Origin: Pseudoalteromonas sp. CO133X
Lineage (GTDB): Bacteria > Pseudomonadota > Gammaproteobacteria > Enterobacterales > Alteromonadaceae
DNA: 64,000 bases
Assembly: GCA_004208945.1 (NCBI GenBank)
Contig: SGPE01000015.1
Coordinates: 62,001 to 126,000 of the forward strand
Direction: 5' to 3'
Below the pieces are notes generated by a model that had not been told where the DNA came from, did not search any database, and worked only from the letters and a program-made list of their open reading frames with translations. This document shows positions 36,731 to 47,777 of this stretch, piece after piece (within the stretch, counting starts at the first letter, position 1; each line of letters opens with the position of its first letter). Both the position numbers and the translations under genes were made by a program.

Positions 36731-38056
36731 ATGGCACAGATTTTCAAAGCCAAGAAGAAATCCGTTTCACAAAAAATGATCACGTTATCGGTTACAGCAA
36801 TGGATCATCAAGGGCGTGGGGTTGCAAAACATAATAATAAAGTGTGTTTTGTAAATGGTGCGCTACCAGGTGAAGAGGTTAAAGCACAACTTGTTGAAGA
36901 CAAAGCTCGTTTTGCCAGCGCAGATTGTAAAAAAGTGCTTCATGCATCTGAATATCGAGTTAAACCATTTTGTGAACATTATCAGGTGTGTGGGGGATGT
37001 CAGTTACAGCACTTAGATGCTTCTCAACAATTAGTTGAGAAGCAAGCTGCTGTGAGTCAGCTGTTTGCGAAGTTTGCTAAGGTCACTAGCTTAAACTGGG
37101 AAAAGCCACTGACCAGTGATATGCAGCATTACAGGCGTTCGGCTCGCATTGCTGTAATGCATGATAAAGCAGCTAAAAAAATGCGTGTAGGTTATCGTGC
37201 ACAAGGTTCGAAGCAACTGGTGAGTATTAATCAATGTGACGTGTTAACTAGCACATTTAGTGATTTATTTACCCTATTTGATTTACTTATCAATACGCAC
37301 AAAGGCTTACAAAGTATAACTCACTTACAATTGTGTGAGGCTGATAATGCTGCTTTTGTGGTTATCCGACATACAAAACCAATAAGTGAAGAGCTTAAGT
37401 CATTAGTTGCTCAAGCTTGCCAAGAACAACAATGGTTAATTGTTTGGCAATCAGAAAGTGGGCAGATTGATCAGTCACACTATCCGATGCCGTACTACAC
37501 TATACCTAAATATGATTTAACCTTTGAATTTGGCCTTGAAAACTTTATTCAAGTTAATCCACAAGTGAATCAAGCTATGCTTAATCAAGCAAAAGAGTGG
37601 TTAGATTTGCAAGGTCATGAACAAGTGTTGGATTTGTTTTGTGGAATCGGTAATTTTTCATTACTGCTTGCAAAGTATGCAAAACACGTTATTGGTGTCG
37701 AAGGAGTCGATTCTGCGGTTGCATTAGCGAAACAAAATGCGCACACTAACTCATTATCGAATACTGATTTTTACTGCTTTGATTTAACTCAATCGATGCA
37801 ATCTGCTGCTTGGTTTAGTGCTGAACTTGATGTGTTAGTACTTGACCCATCACGCACAGGTGCGATGGCTATTTTAGAGCAATTACCGCTTACTCAGTTT
37901 AAAACGATTTTATATGTCTCTTGTGATCCTGTTACTTTAGCCCGTGACAGTGCAATTATGTTACAAGCAGGCTTTAGCATTAAAAAAATTGGGCTTATGA
38001 ATATGTTTCCACATACGGGGCATATCGAAACAATGGCGTTATTTCACAGGAGGTAA
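36731..38056 (+). CDS. rlmD: 23S rRNA (uracil-1939 C5) methyltransferase
   Basis: A 441-residue SAM-dependent enzyme of the TrmA/RlmC/RlmD family. The TRAM domain occupies the N-terminus, CEHYQVCGGCQLQHL holds the [4Fe-4S] Cys residues, VLDLFCGIGNFSLLLA is the SAM motif and YVSCDPVTLARD contains the catalytic Cys. It modifies U1939 of 23S rRNA. It is the first gene of the unit with relA. Confidence 0.95.
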   Translation: MAQIFKAKKKSVSQKMITLSVTAMDHQGRGVAKHNNKVCFVNGALPGEEVKAQLVEDKARFASADCKKVLHASEYRVKPFCEHYQVCGGCQLQHLDASQQLVEKQAAVSQLFAKFAKVTSLNWEKPLTSDMQHYRRSARIAVMHDKAAKKMRVGYRAQGSKQLVSINQCDVLTSTFSDLFTLFDLLINTHKGLQSITHLQLCEADNAAFVVIRHTKPISEELKSLVAQACQEQQWLIVWQSESGQIDQSHYPMPYYTIPKYDLTFEFGLENFIQVNPQVNQAMLNQAKEWLDLQGHEQVLDLFCGIGNFSLLLAKYAKHVIGVEGVDSAVALAKQNAHTNSLSNTDFYCFDLTQSMQSAAWFSAELDVLVLDPSRTGAMAILEQLPLTQFKTILYVSCDPVTLARDSAIMLQAGFSIKKIGLMNMFPHTGHIETMALFHRR

Positions 38057-38064
38057 AGCGCACT

Positions 38065-40224
38065 ATGGTAGCTACTAGACAATCACATCAGCTTACAAAG
38101 CAGAGTGATTTTGCCAGCCGTATCGAGCTGTTAGCGCTAACAGAAGACAAAACTACCTTATTAGAGCAGGCTCATGAGCTGTGCCTACATTGTGACGATA
38201 CGAAACGTCAGAATACCGCCATTGAAATGGTGGAGATTTTAGCTGAACTGAATTTAGATGCGGACTCACTGGCTACGGCATTTTTAACGCCTTATTTCTT
38301 AGCTGAAAAAATTTCGATTGAGACAGTCACAGAAAAGCTAGGTAATCACGTTGCGTTATTACTTACAGGCGTAAGCCAAATGGCGACGATCAGTACCTTG
38401 GCTCACCAAGGTAAGGGCACTGTGCAAATCGACAATATCCGCCGTATGTTGTTAGCCATGGTTGAAGATGTGCGTGCCGTGGTGATTAAGTTAGCTGAAC
38501 AAGTATGCCACTTACGTGATGTGAAAGACGCCAGTGAAGAAGAGCGTGTCATTGCCGCTAAGGAAACACGCGATATCTTTGCGCCTCTTGCTAACCGCTT
38601 AGGAATTGGTCAGCTTAAATGGGAGCTTGAAGATCTTTCGTTCCGTTACCTGCACCCAGACACCTATAAAAACATCGCAAAACAGCTTGATGATAAGCGC
38701 CTTGCTCGTGAAGCTTACATGGAAAACATGGTTGCTTTAGTAAAATTACGCTTGGCTGAAGCGGGTATTGAAGGTGAAGTATATGGTCGACCTAAACATA
38801 TCTACAGTATTTACAAAAAAATGGCGCAAAAGAACTACGAGTTCGACCAGCTTTTTGATATTCGCGCTATGCGCATAGTGGTAGAGCGCCTGCAAGATTG
38901 TTACGCGGCATTAGGTATCGTGCATACTAATTGGCGCCATTTAAATAAAGAATTTGACGATTATATTGCAACGCCAAAACAAAATGGCTATCAGTCAATC
39001 CATACCGTGGTATTTGGCCCTGAAGGCAAAACTGTTGAAATTCAAATTCGCACAAGCGAAATGCATCAAGATGCCGAGTTGGGTGTGGCTGCGCATTGGA
39101 TGTATAAAGAAGGTGCATTGCCAGGACGTGGTTCGGGCTACGAGCAAAAAATTAGTTGGTTACGTAAATTACTACAATGGCAAGAAGAGGTTGTTGATGG
39201 TAGTGACTTAGCTGAAGAGCTTAAAAACCAAGTAGTTGAAGACCGTGTTTATGTGTTCACGCCAAAAGGCGATATTTTCGATTTACCACTGGGTGCAACA
39301 CCGCTTGATTTTGCTTACTACATTCATTCAAATGTGGGACATCGCTGTATAGGTGCGAAAATTTTCGGCAAAATAGTGCCGTTTACCCATCAGCTTAGCA
39401 CCGGCGATCAAGTTGAAATTTTAACGCAAAAACAAGCTAATCCAAGTCGAGACTGGTTAAATCCATCCCTAGGTTATATCAAGTCGTCACGCGCTCGCTC
39501 AAAAATACATCATTGGTTTAAACAGCTTGATCGCGATAAAAACTTAAGTGCAGGTAAAGAAATTCTTGAAACTGAGCTGCAAAAACTGGAGCTGACAACA
39601 AAAGATTTAACCCCTGCAATTGAACGTTTTAACTTGCGTGGCTTAGAGGACTTAATGGTGGCCGTTGGCGCTGGGGATGTGCGTCTCAATCAACTTCTCA
39701 ACTTTATCAGTGATCGTGATGACGATGAGCCACAAATAAAACTCAAAAAGCCAAAAAGTGTTAATGGTGATAAAAACGGCATTGTGGTGGATGGCGTCGG
39801 TAGCTTAATGAGCCACGTTGCTAAGTGCTGTCGACCAGTACCTGGTGATGAAATCATCGGTTACATTACCCAAGGCCGTGGTATTGCCGTACACCGTGAA
39901 GATTGTGATTCATTTAATAAACTAAAAGAGAAACACCCAGAGCGAGTGATTTCTGTGAGTTGGTCTGATGATATTAACGGCTCATATGCGTTGACGATTA
40001 AAGTTGAAGCAACCGATAGATCAGGACTTATAAGAGACATTAGTTCTGTGCTTGCGAATGAAAAAGTGAATGTGCTCAATATGAATGTCAACACCGTTGA
40101 AGATAAGCAATTAGCGCTATTCTCAATGCAAGTTGAAGTGCACGACTTATCGAGCACGAACCGCTTATTGTCTAAATTACATCAAATTGAAGGTGTGCAT
40201 GATGCAAAGCGTGGACACGCATAA
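38065..40224 (+). CDS. relA: GTP pyrophosphokinase RelA, (p)ppGpp synthetase I
   Basis: A 719-residue ribosome-associated synthetase that makes the stringent alarmone on amino-acid starvation. The N-terminal hydrolase-like domain (FLTPYFLAEKIS) lacks the usual HD pair, as in canonical RelA. The synthetase core (ALGIVHTNW to GYQSIHTVVFG, EIQIRTSEMH), TGS domain (VYVFTPKGDIFDLPLGATPLDFAYYIH), zinc-finger and ACT domains (ALTIKVEATDRSGLI) follow. It starts 8 bp after rlmD. Confidence 0.96.
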   Translation: MVATRQSHQLTKQSDFASRIELLALTEDKTTLLEQAHELCLHCDDTKRQNTAIEMVEILAELNLDADSLATAFLTPYFLAEKISIETVTEKLGNHVALLLTGVSQMATISTLAHQGKGTVQIDNIRRMLLAMVEDVRAVVIKLAEQVCHLRDVKDASEEERVIAAKETRDIFAPLANRLGIGQLKWELEDLSFRYLHPDTYKNIAKQLDDKRLAREAYMENMVALVKLRLAEAGIEGEVYGRPKHIYSIYKKMAQKNYEFDQLFDIRAMRIVVERLQDCYAALGIVHTNWRHLNKEFDDYIATPKQNGYQSIHTVVFGPEGKTVEIQIRTSEMHQDAELGVAAHWMYKEGALPGRGSGYEQKISWLRKLLQWQEEVVDGSDLAEELKNQVVEDRVYVFTPKGDIFDLPLGATPLDFAYYIHSNVGHRCIGAKIFGKIVPFTHQLSTGDQVEILTQKQANPSRDWLNPSLGYIKSSRARSKIHHWFKQLDRDKNLSAGKEILETELQKLELTTKDLTPAIERFNLRGLEDLMVAVGAGDVRLNQLLNFISDRDDDEPQIKLKKPKSVNGDKNGIVVDGVGSLMSHVAKCCRPVPGDEIIGYITQGRGIAVHREDCDSFNKLKEKHPERVISVSWSDDINGSYALTIKVEATDRSGLIRDISSVLANEKVNVLNMNVNTVEDKQLALFSMQVEVHDLSSTNRLLSKLHQIEGVHDAKRGHA

Positions 40225-41024
40225 TGTCAGATAAACAGATTATTGAGCAGTCATTAGCGATAATGGAAAAACTACGGGACCCAGAATCAGGGTGCCCGTG
40301 GGATTTAAAACAAGACTTTAAATCAATAGTGCCGCACACCCTTGAAGAAGCTTACGAAGTTGCAGACTGCATTGAAAAAGGTGAGCTTAGCGAGCTTAAA
40401 AGTGAGCTTGGTGATTTACTGTTTCAAGTCATTTTTTATGCGCAACTTGCTAAAGAGCAGGGCTTATTTGATTTTGCCGATGTGGCAAATACGCTTAATG
40501 AGAAATTAGTTCGTCGTCATCCACATGTCTTTGCAGAGCAAAGTGAGCTGACTGACGCTGAACTTTCGGCGCAGTGGCAGGCTATTAAAGCTCAGGAGCG
40601 AGCAGAAAAAACAGCTTCACCGCAAATGAGCCTTTGGCAAGATATTCCAGATGCTATGCCTGGGCTTTCTAAAGCAAAAAAAATTCAACAACGCGTGGCG
40701 AGCTTAGGGTTTGATTGGCCAAGTTACCATGGTGCGTTAGATAAAGTTGCTGAAGAAATTGATGAAGTTAAAGAAGCCCTTGAACAGGACCCATATTCTG
40801 AGCACAGCGCAGAAGAGTTAGGTGATTTATTATTTGCAACAGTCAATGTTGCCCGTCATCTAAAACGCGATCCTGAGCAACTGCTTCGAAATGCCAATAG
40901 AAAGTTTACATCACGTTTTGAAAAAGTTGAGGCTTATTTAAGTACGCGAGGACAAAGCCTAGAAACAGCAACACTAGAGCAAATGGATGAGGCGTGGGAA
41001 GCAATTAAACTGCCTACGAAGTAA
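40224..41024 (+). CDS. mazG: Nucleoside triphosphate pyrophosphohydrolase MazG
   Basis: A 266-residue duplicated MazG domain protein that hydrolyses NTPs to NMP and may lower (p)ppGpp pools. The metal sites are TLEEAYEVADCIEKG and SELGDLLFQVIFYAQ in the first half, with a repeat DKVAEEIDEVKEAL and EELGDLLFATVN in the second. Its ATG overlaps the relA stop. Confidence 0.93.
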   Translation: MSDKQIIEQSLAIMEKLRDPESGCPWDLKQDFKSIVPHTLEEAYEVADCIEKGELSELKSELGDLLFQVIFYAQLAKEQGLFDFADVANTLNEKLVRRHPHVFAEQSELTDAELSAQWQAIKAQERAEKTASPQMSLWQDIPDAMPGLSKAKKIQQRVASLGFDWPSYHGALDKVAEEIDEVKEALEQDPYSEHSAEELGDLLFATVNVARHLKRDPEQLLRNANRKFTSRFEKVEAYLSTRGQSLETATLEQMDEAWEAIKLPTK

Positions 41025-41047
41025 TATGCTTCGTAGTGGTTTTTCCC
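41012..41047 (+). terminator. Hairpin terminator overlapping the mazG stop
   Basis: An 8-bp perfect stem (CTACGAAG / CTTCGTAG, 41014-41021 and 41029-41036) followed by GGTTTTTC includes the mazG stop. It probably reduces read-through into pyrG. Confidence 0.65.
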
Positions 41048-41104
41048 GCGCTCGTTTTTTGTGCACTAATTTGCTAATTTTATCTGGATTGATAGCAGTC
41101 CCTT

Positions 41105-41113
41105 TGCTATAAT
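41105..41113 (+). promoter_or_regulatory. Extended -10 promoter for pyrG
   Basis: TGCTATAAT is a perfect extended -10 element 58 bp upstream of the pyrG start. A TTGATA lies too close (13-base spacer) to be its -35, so the extended -10 element probably carries the promoter. Confidence 0.55.
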
Positions 41114-41155
41114 ATCGCCCCGTCTTGATTCTATATTATTCCTTTTAATTCCTGA

Positions 41156-42805
<1,650 letters not shown>

Positions 42806-42808
42806 TTT

Positions 42809-42845
42809 AAATAGGCCGTGCTATATGCACGGCTTATTTGTTTTA
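42809..42845 (+). terminator. Hairpin after pyrG (attenuator or terminator)
   Basis: A 12-bp stem (AATAGGCCGTGC / GCACGGCTTATT) with loop TATAT is followed by GTTTT. A second CCAGC/GCTGG hairpin lies just downstream. It may limit, but not abolish, read-through into eno. Confidence 0.6.
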
Positions 42846-42863
42846 AAAAGCCAGCAGGAATAA

Positions 42864-44204
<1,341 letters not shown>

Positions 44205-44228
44205 TCTGGCTTAGCTCATCAAGACTTT

Positions 44229-44256
44229 AAAAAACCTCCTTCGGGAGGTTTTTTTA
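44229..44256 (+). terminator. Intrinsic terminator after eno
   Basis: A perfect 11-bp stem AAAAAACCTCC / GGAGGTTTTTT with a stable TTCG tetraloop and a T-run lies 24 bp after eno. Confidence 0.92.
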
Positions 44257-44413
44257 TATTTTGAATTAATTTGTGTTTATGTTTTATGCAAAAATTAGAT
44301 TTTTCTATTTTATAGTTGTTAATGTTGAAATAATTCTGTACCTTTCTCGGCTGAATTTAAGCTGAATAAAATTCAGTTTTTCAATTTGTTATAAGTAGTA
44401 AAAAGGAAAGGGA

Positions 44414-45088
44414 ATGAAAAAAATAATTACACTATTTTTATTAATTACTTTAGTGGGATGTGGAACAACACCTCAACCAACCGTTGAGTTACAAGCAAAT
44501 CATTTTACAAATAAAGAAAAGAAAATAGGCTTTTATTTTCAGCGAGGTGATAAAGCTACCACGCATATTTTTGGTGCAAGTTGCTTACTTTGTTATGGAG
44601 TCGCATCTTCTTTAACAAGCTCACTTGATAAGCATTTAGCAACACTACCTGTTAGCGATATTGACTCATTAAAAACACTAATCCAAGATGAATTCAAAGA
44701 AAGATCTGATTATGTTACCACCCTTGATGATCCGAAGCTGCTTGATAAGTTACCTAAATTCAAAGGCGAGTTAGGTTTTGCTAAGCAAGACTTCAGAGGT
44801 TTAAAAGAGAAGTTTGATATCGATGTTCTAGTTGTTGCTAACTTTGATAGTTTTGGTGCCTATAGAAGTTTTAGCAGTTATGTTCCTAACGGGGATCCGC
44901 AAGGTTACTTGAAAGGTGTGGTTTATACTATCGATCTAAATACAAATCAGTATCTGCAATATCGTTTAGTGGATGAAAAAGTTCAACCTGAGGGATTATG
45001 GGATGAGCCTGATGATTTCCCTGGTGTTACAACAGCGTACTATCAAGCAATCGAAAATGTAAAAACACTGATTCGAAATGCGATTTAG
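44414..45088 (+). CDS. Hypothetical lipoprotein
   Basis: A 224-residue protein with a lipoprotein signal (LITLVGC, Cys16). I do not recognise the mature part, which includes a Cys-rich hydrophobic stretch (FGASCLLCYGVASSL) and several beta-like strands (DVLVVANFDSF, YLKGVVYTIDL). A good ribosome-binding site (AAAGGAAAGG) precedes it. It is more AT-rich than eno and is followed by its own terminator, so it may be a locally acquired gene; that is inference. Confidence 0.65.
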   Translation: MKKIITLFLLITLVGCGTTPQPTVELQANHFTNKEKKIGFYFQRGDKATTHIFGASCLLCYGVASSLTSSLDKHLATLPVSDIDSLKTLIQDEFKERSDYVTTLDDPKLLDKLPKFKGELGFAKQDFRGLKEKFDIDVLVVANFDSFGAYRSFSSYVPNGDPQGYLKGVVYTIDLNTNQYLQYRLVDEKVQPEGLWDEPDDFPGVTTAYYQAIENVKTLIRNAI

Positions 45089-45097
45089 GTAATAAAT

Positions 45098-45123
45098 ATC
45101 GTGGTGAAAGCCACGATTTTTTT
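45098..45123 (+). terminator. Intrinsic terminator between the two lipoprotein genes
   Basis: A 7-bp stem ATCGTGG / CCACGAT with loop TGAAAG runs straight into seven Ts. It is 10 bp after the first lipoprotein gene. Confidence 0.85.
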
Positions 45124-45134
45124 AGGGAAGAAAA

Positions 45135-46010
45135 GTGAAAAAGCTTTGTATTTTAATTATGTTGCTCTTTTTGTGTGGCTGTAATTCAACACCTAAAAGA
45201 GACGACTATGTAAGGTATATACATAACCAAAATATAGCTATTGATGAAAGTGATTTTAAATTCACTCTTTCATCACCAAATGAGTTCGATATTCGAGGTG
45301 TATATGATCGTGATTCATCAATAACAAACCCCGATATTCTATACGCGGGAGACACAGGGTTAGCAGGCTTACTTGTTCAAGTAGCTGCACATGCCGCCAC
45401 TTCATCTACAATTCAGACTAATAAACTTGCAGGATTACAATCTGAAGCAAACGAAAAAGTATCTGAATTTATAACACTTACTAATGGCTTCAAAAATAAA
45501 GACTTTATAAAAGGCTTGGAAACTGCATATACAGAAGACCTATCAGAGTCGCCAGTGACAATTAAGCCAATCTTTTTCGTGAGTCAAAATATGGATCAAG
45601 TCTCTGTTAAAGCACAAGTTTGGATTAGTGAAACACGAAAAAATAAAACGACTTTTAAGTATAAAAACCTTATTGCAGTCACATCAAAGAAAATCACAGA
45701 AACACAGAGAAACGAAGTTTTTCAAGCCGGTAGTGATGAACTAAAAAAAGTGTTTACTAACTTATTAACTGGAGTTATTGAGTTAGTAAAATCTGAAGTT
45801 ACACTAAAGTTTAAAAATAATAACACTCCAATTCTTTCTCACATTGTTTATGTAAATGGTGAGGAAAAGTTAATTCGTGGCAAAGTTGTTGAGCAAGATT
45901 GTCAGTCAACAACCTACCAAAACTTACGTAAATGGCTACTTAAGTTTGCAAATGAATCTTTGCGTGAAGCTCCAGCTCATTGTAAAAAACAACAACAATT
46001 AGTGCTTTAG
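45135..46010 (+). CDS. Hypothetical lipoprotein
   Basis: A 291-residue protein with GTG start and a lipoprotein signal (LFLCGC, Cys near residue 16). The body is helical and Lys/Thr-rich with a Gly/Ala-rich segment (GLAGLLVQVAAHAATSS). I recognise no domain. It starts 46 bp after the preceding lipoprotein gene and ends 2 bp from the convergent mutH gene. Confidence 0.6.
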   Translation: MKKLCILIMLLFLCGCNSTPKRDDYVRYIHNQNIAIDESDFKFTLSSPNEFDIRGVYDRDSSITNPDILYAGDTGLAGLLVQVAAHAATSSTIQTNKLAGLQSEANEKVSEFITLTNGFKNKDFIKGLETAYTEDLSESPVTIKPIFFVSQNMDQVSVKAQVWISETRKNKTTFKYKNLIAVTSKKITETQRNEVFQAGSDELKKVFTNLLTGVIELVKSEVTLKFKNNNTPILSHIVYVNGEEKLIRGKVVEQDCQSTTYQNLRKWLLKFANESLREAPAHCKKQQQLVL

Positions 46011-46012
46011 GG

Positions 46013-46684
46013 TTAAAGCTGAAATTGCTGTTTTAGGATTTCGCCGGTAAAGCTGGTTTTTAAGTAAAAACCACGGGGTAAGGTTTGTATTATCTGGCCA
46101 TTCGGGCCAATTGCATCGGTTAGTGCTTTGCTATTAGCAGCTTTTGGCCGTATTTGCATAACATCGCCCAAATGACCCGAAATTTCATCCACGCGACCAA
46201 GGGCGATTAGCTCCATTTGTTCTTCCCAATCACGTTGTAAAAGAGCATCTTGCTCTGCGCTTGGCTGCCATAAAAAGCCACTGCCGATAGTACGGTGAAA
46301 AGGCAGTATTTCGCGCTCGCCTAAAATCGGTAGCCATAAAACATGATTGAGCTTTTTACGTACCGTACTTTGCTGCCAAATCATGCCTGTTACATTCAGT
46401 AGCGGTGTTACAGAAACAAAGGTTGTTTCGAGCGGCTTTCCTTTAAATGAGATTGGCAGAGTTTTAAGCTCAATGCCTAATTCTTCAAAATCAGGTGTTG
46501 GCTTTGAACCTGCTGTTGCGCCAAGAACATATTCAATAAGTTGCCCAGTCCAGCCCTTTTCACGTAGTAAATCGTCAGGAGTTTTAAACTGATATTGCTC
46601 GGCTAGCTGCCCTAGGGTGAGGCCAGCAATAGCATCAACACGTTGCATTAATTCGTTTATAGAAGCGGGTTTTATTGGTCGCAT
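46013..46684 (-). CDS. mutH: DNA mismatch repair endonuclease MutH
   Basis: A 223-residue Sau3AI-like nuclease that nicks hemimethylated GATC in mismatch repair. LGATAGSKPTPDFEELGIELKTLPI contains the metal residues (D, E-x-K) expected of MutH. Presence of mutH implies Dam methylation. The start at 46684 gives a family-like length; ATG 46720 is also open. Neither has a strong ribosome-binding site. Confidence 0.93.
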   Translation of the reverse strand: MRPIKPASINELMQRVDAIAGLTLGQLAEQYQFKTPDDLLREKGWTGQLIEYVLGATAGSKPTPDFEELGIELKTLPISFKGKPLETTFVSVTPLLNVTGMIWQQSTVRKKLNHVLWLPILGEREILPFHRTIGSGFLWQPSAEQDALLQRDWEEQMELIALGRVDEISGHLGDVMQIRPKAANSKALTDAIGPNGQIIQTLPRGFYLKTSFTGEILKQQFQL

Positions 46685-46719
46685 AAGGCGTTTATTTGAT
46701 TGTCTAATTAACCATATCA

Positions 46720-47225
46720 TGATAGCAAATACGCGTCTTAGTGGATATCTTTGTGTTTGGGTGTTTTTTGCTCATGGTTGGGTTGAACTAAAAATAAGCA
46801 CTAATAAAAACGCTTGTTAACTTTTAACTTATTGAAATTTATAATTTTTAGTTTCTTTGAGTCTCATATGGGATTAAGAAACGAAAAAGTTGTCTGTATA
46901 AATACAGATATATAAACACGTTTATCCACAGTTTCTGTGGAGAAACTGCAATTTAAAATGCAGGATTGTGGATTTGTTTGCAAAATAGCCATGTTTTATA
47001 AAAGTTATGCACAAGCTGTGGGTAAGCTGGTTGAAATACTGTTGTAAATAGCTATTTTGTGTAAAAGACCTATTTTTACAAGAATAGAATTGTAAGGTAT
47101 TGATTATGTGGATTTGTTAAAAACATTATTTTATATCTTGCAGGATGTTAGATGTAATAGTGTTTGCTGTATCGCAGGTTATGTGGAACAATCAATAAAA
47201 ATCGACTTACAAATGAGGCACTAAG
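46720..47225. other. mutH-rppH intergenic region rich in DnaA-box-like sites and dyads
   Basis: No credible gene is seen in these 505 bp. Two perfect TTATNCACA boxes (46922-46930 and 47005-47013) and two one-mismatch boxes (46936-46944 and 47017-47025, minus strand) lie within about 105 bp. I also see AAATAGCTATTT at 47046-47057 (a perfect palindrome) and the hairpin TGTAAAA / TTTTACA at 47060-47066 and 47074-47080. Promoter sites for rppH must be here. Confidence 0.5.
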
Positions 47226-47744
47226 GTGATTGATGCCGAAGGTTTTCGTGCCAATGTCGGAATTGTGATTTGCAATAATCAGGGACAAGTATTTTGGGCT
47301 CGTCGCTACGGTCAGCACTCTTGGCAATTTCCCCAAGGTGGTGTGGACGACGGTGAAACGGCCGAGCAAACCATGTACAGAGAATTACACGAAGAAGTAG
47401 GCTTGCTTCCTGAAGATGTTGAAATCGTTGCAAGTTCAAAACATTGGTTACGTTATAAATTACCCAAACGTTTAATTCGCAGAGACTCAAGTCCTGTGTG
47501 TATTGGACAAAAGCAAAAATGGTTTTTACTTAAACTACGTTGCAAAGATGAAGATGTAGACTTGCTTAAAACACATCATCCTGAGTTTGATGATTGGCGT
47601 TGGGTGAGTTATTGGTATCCTGTGCGACAAGTTGTATCATTTAAGCGCGATGTTTATCGCCGTGTAATGAAAGAGTTTGCACCATTAGCGATGCCATTTA
47701 ATAAACGAGAACAACATAAAGAGAATTGGCGACAGAGACGATAA
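47226..47744 (+). CDS. rppH: RNA pyrophosphohydrolase RppH
   Basis: A 172-residue Nudix enzyme that removes pyrophosphate from mRNA 5-prime ends and triggers decay. The Nudix box is [23 protein letters not shown] (about residues 38-60). The start is GTG, giving [17 protein letters not shown], as in E. coli. It is followed by ptsP after 33 bp. Confidence 0.95.
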   Translation: MIDAEGFRANVGIVICNNQGQVFWARRYGQHSWQFPQGGVDDGETAEQTMYRELHEEVGLLPEDVEIVASSKHWLRYKLPKRLIRRDSSPVCIGQKQKWFLLKLRCKDEDVDLLKTHHPEFDDWRWVSYWYPVRQVVSFKRDVYRRVMKEFAPLAMPFNKREQHKENWRQRR

Positions 47745-47777
47745 AGGTCACTTTATTTAAATACAAGGAGCAGCATC

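Noticed and set aside
46720..47225. Chromosomal or plasmid replication origin
   Set aside because: DnaA boxes exist, but there is no dnaA, gidA, parAB or rep gene nearby, and the flanking gene order is that of an ordinary chromosome arm.
46860..47225. CsrB-like small RNA
   Set aside because: The GGA motifs are about as frequent as chance and are not in hairpin loops in series.
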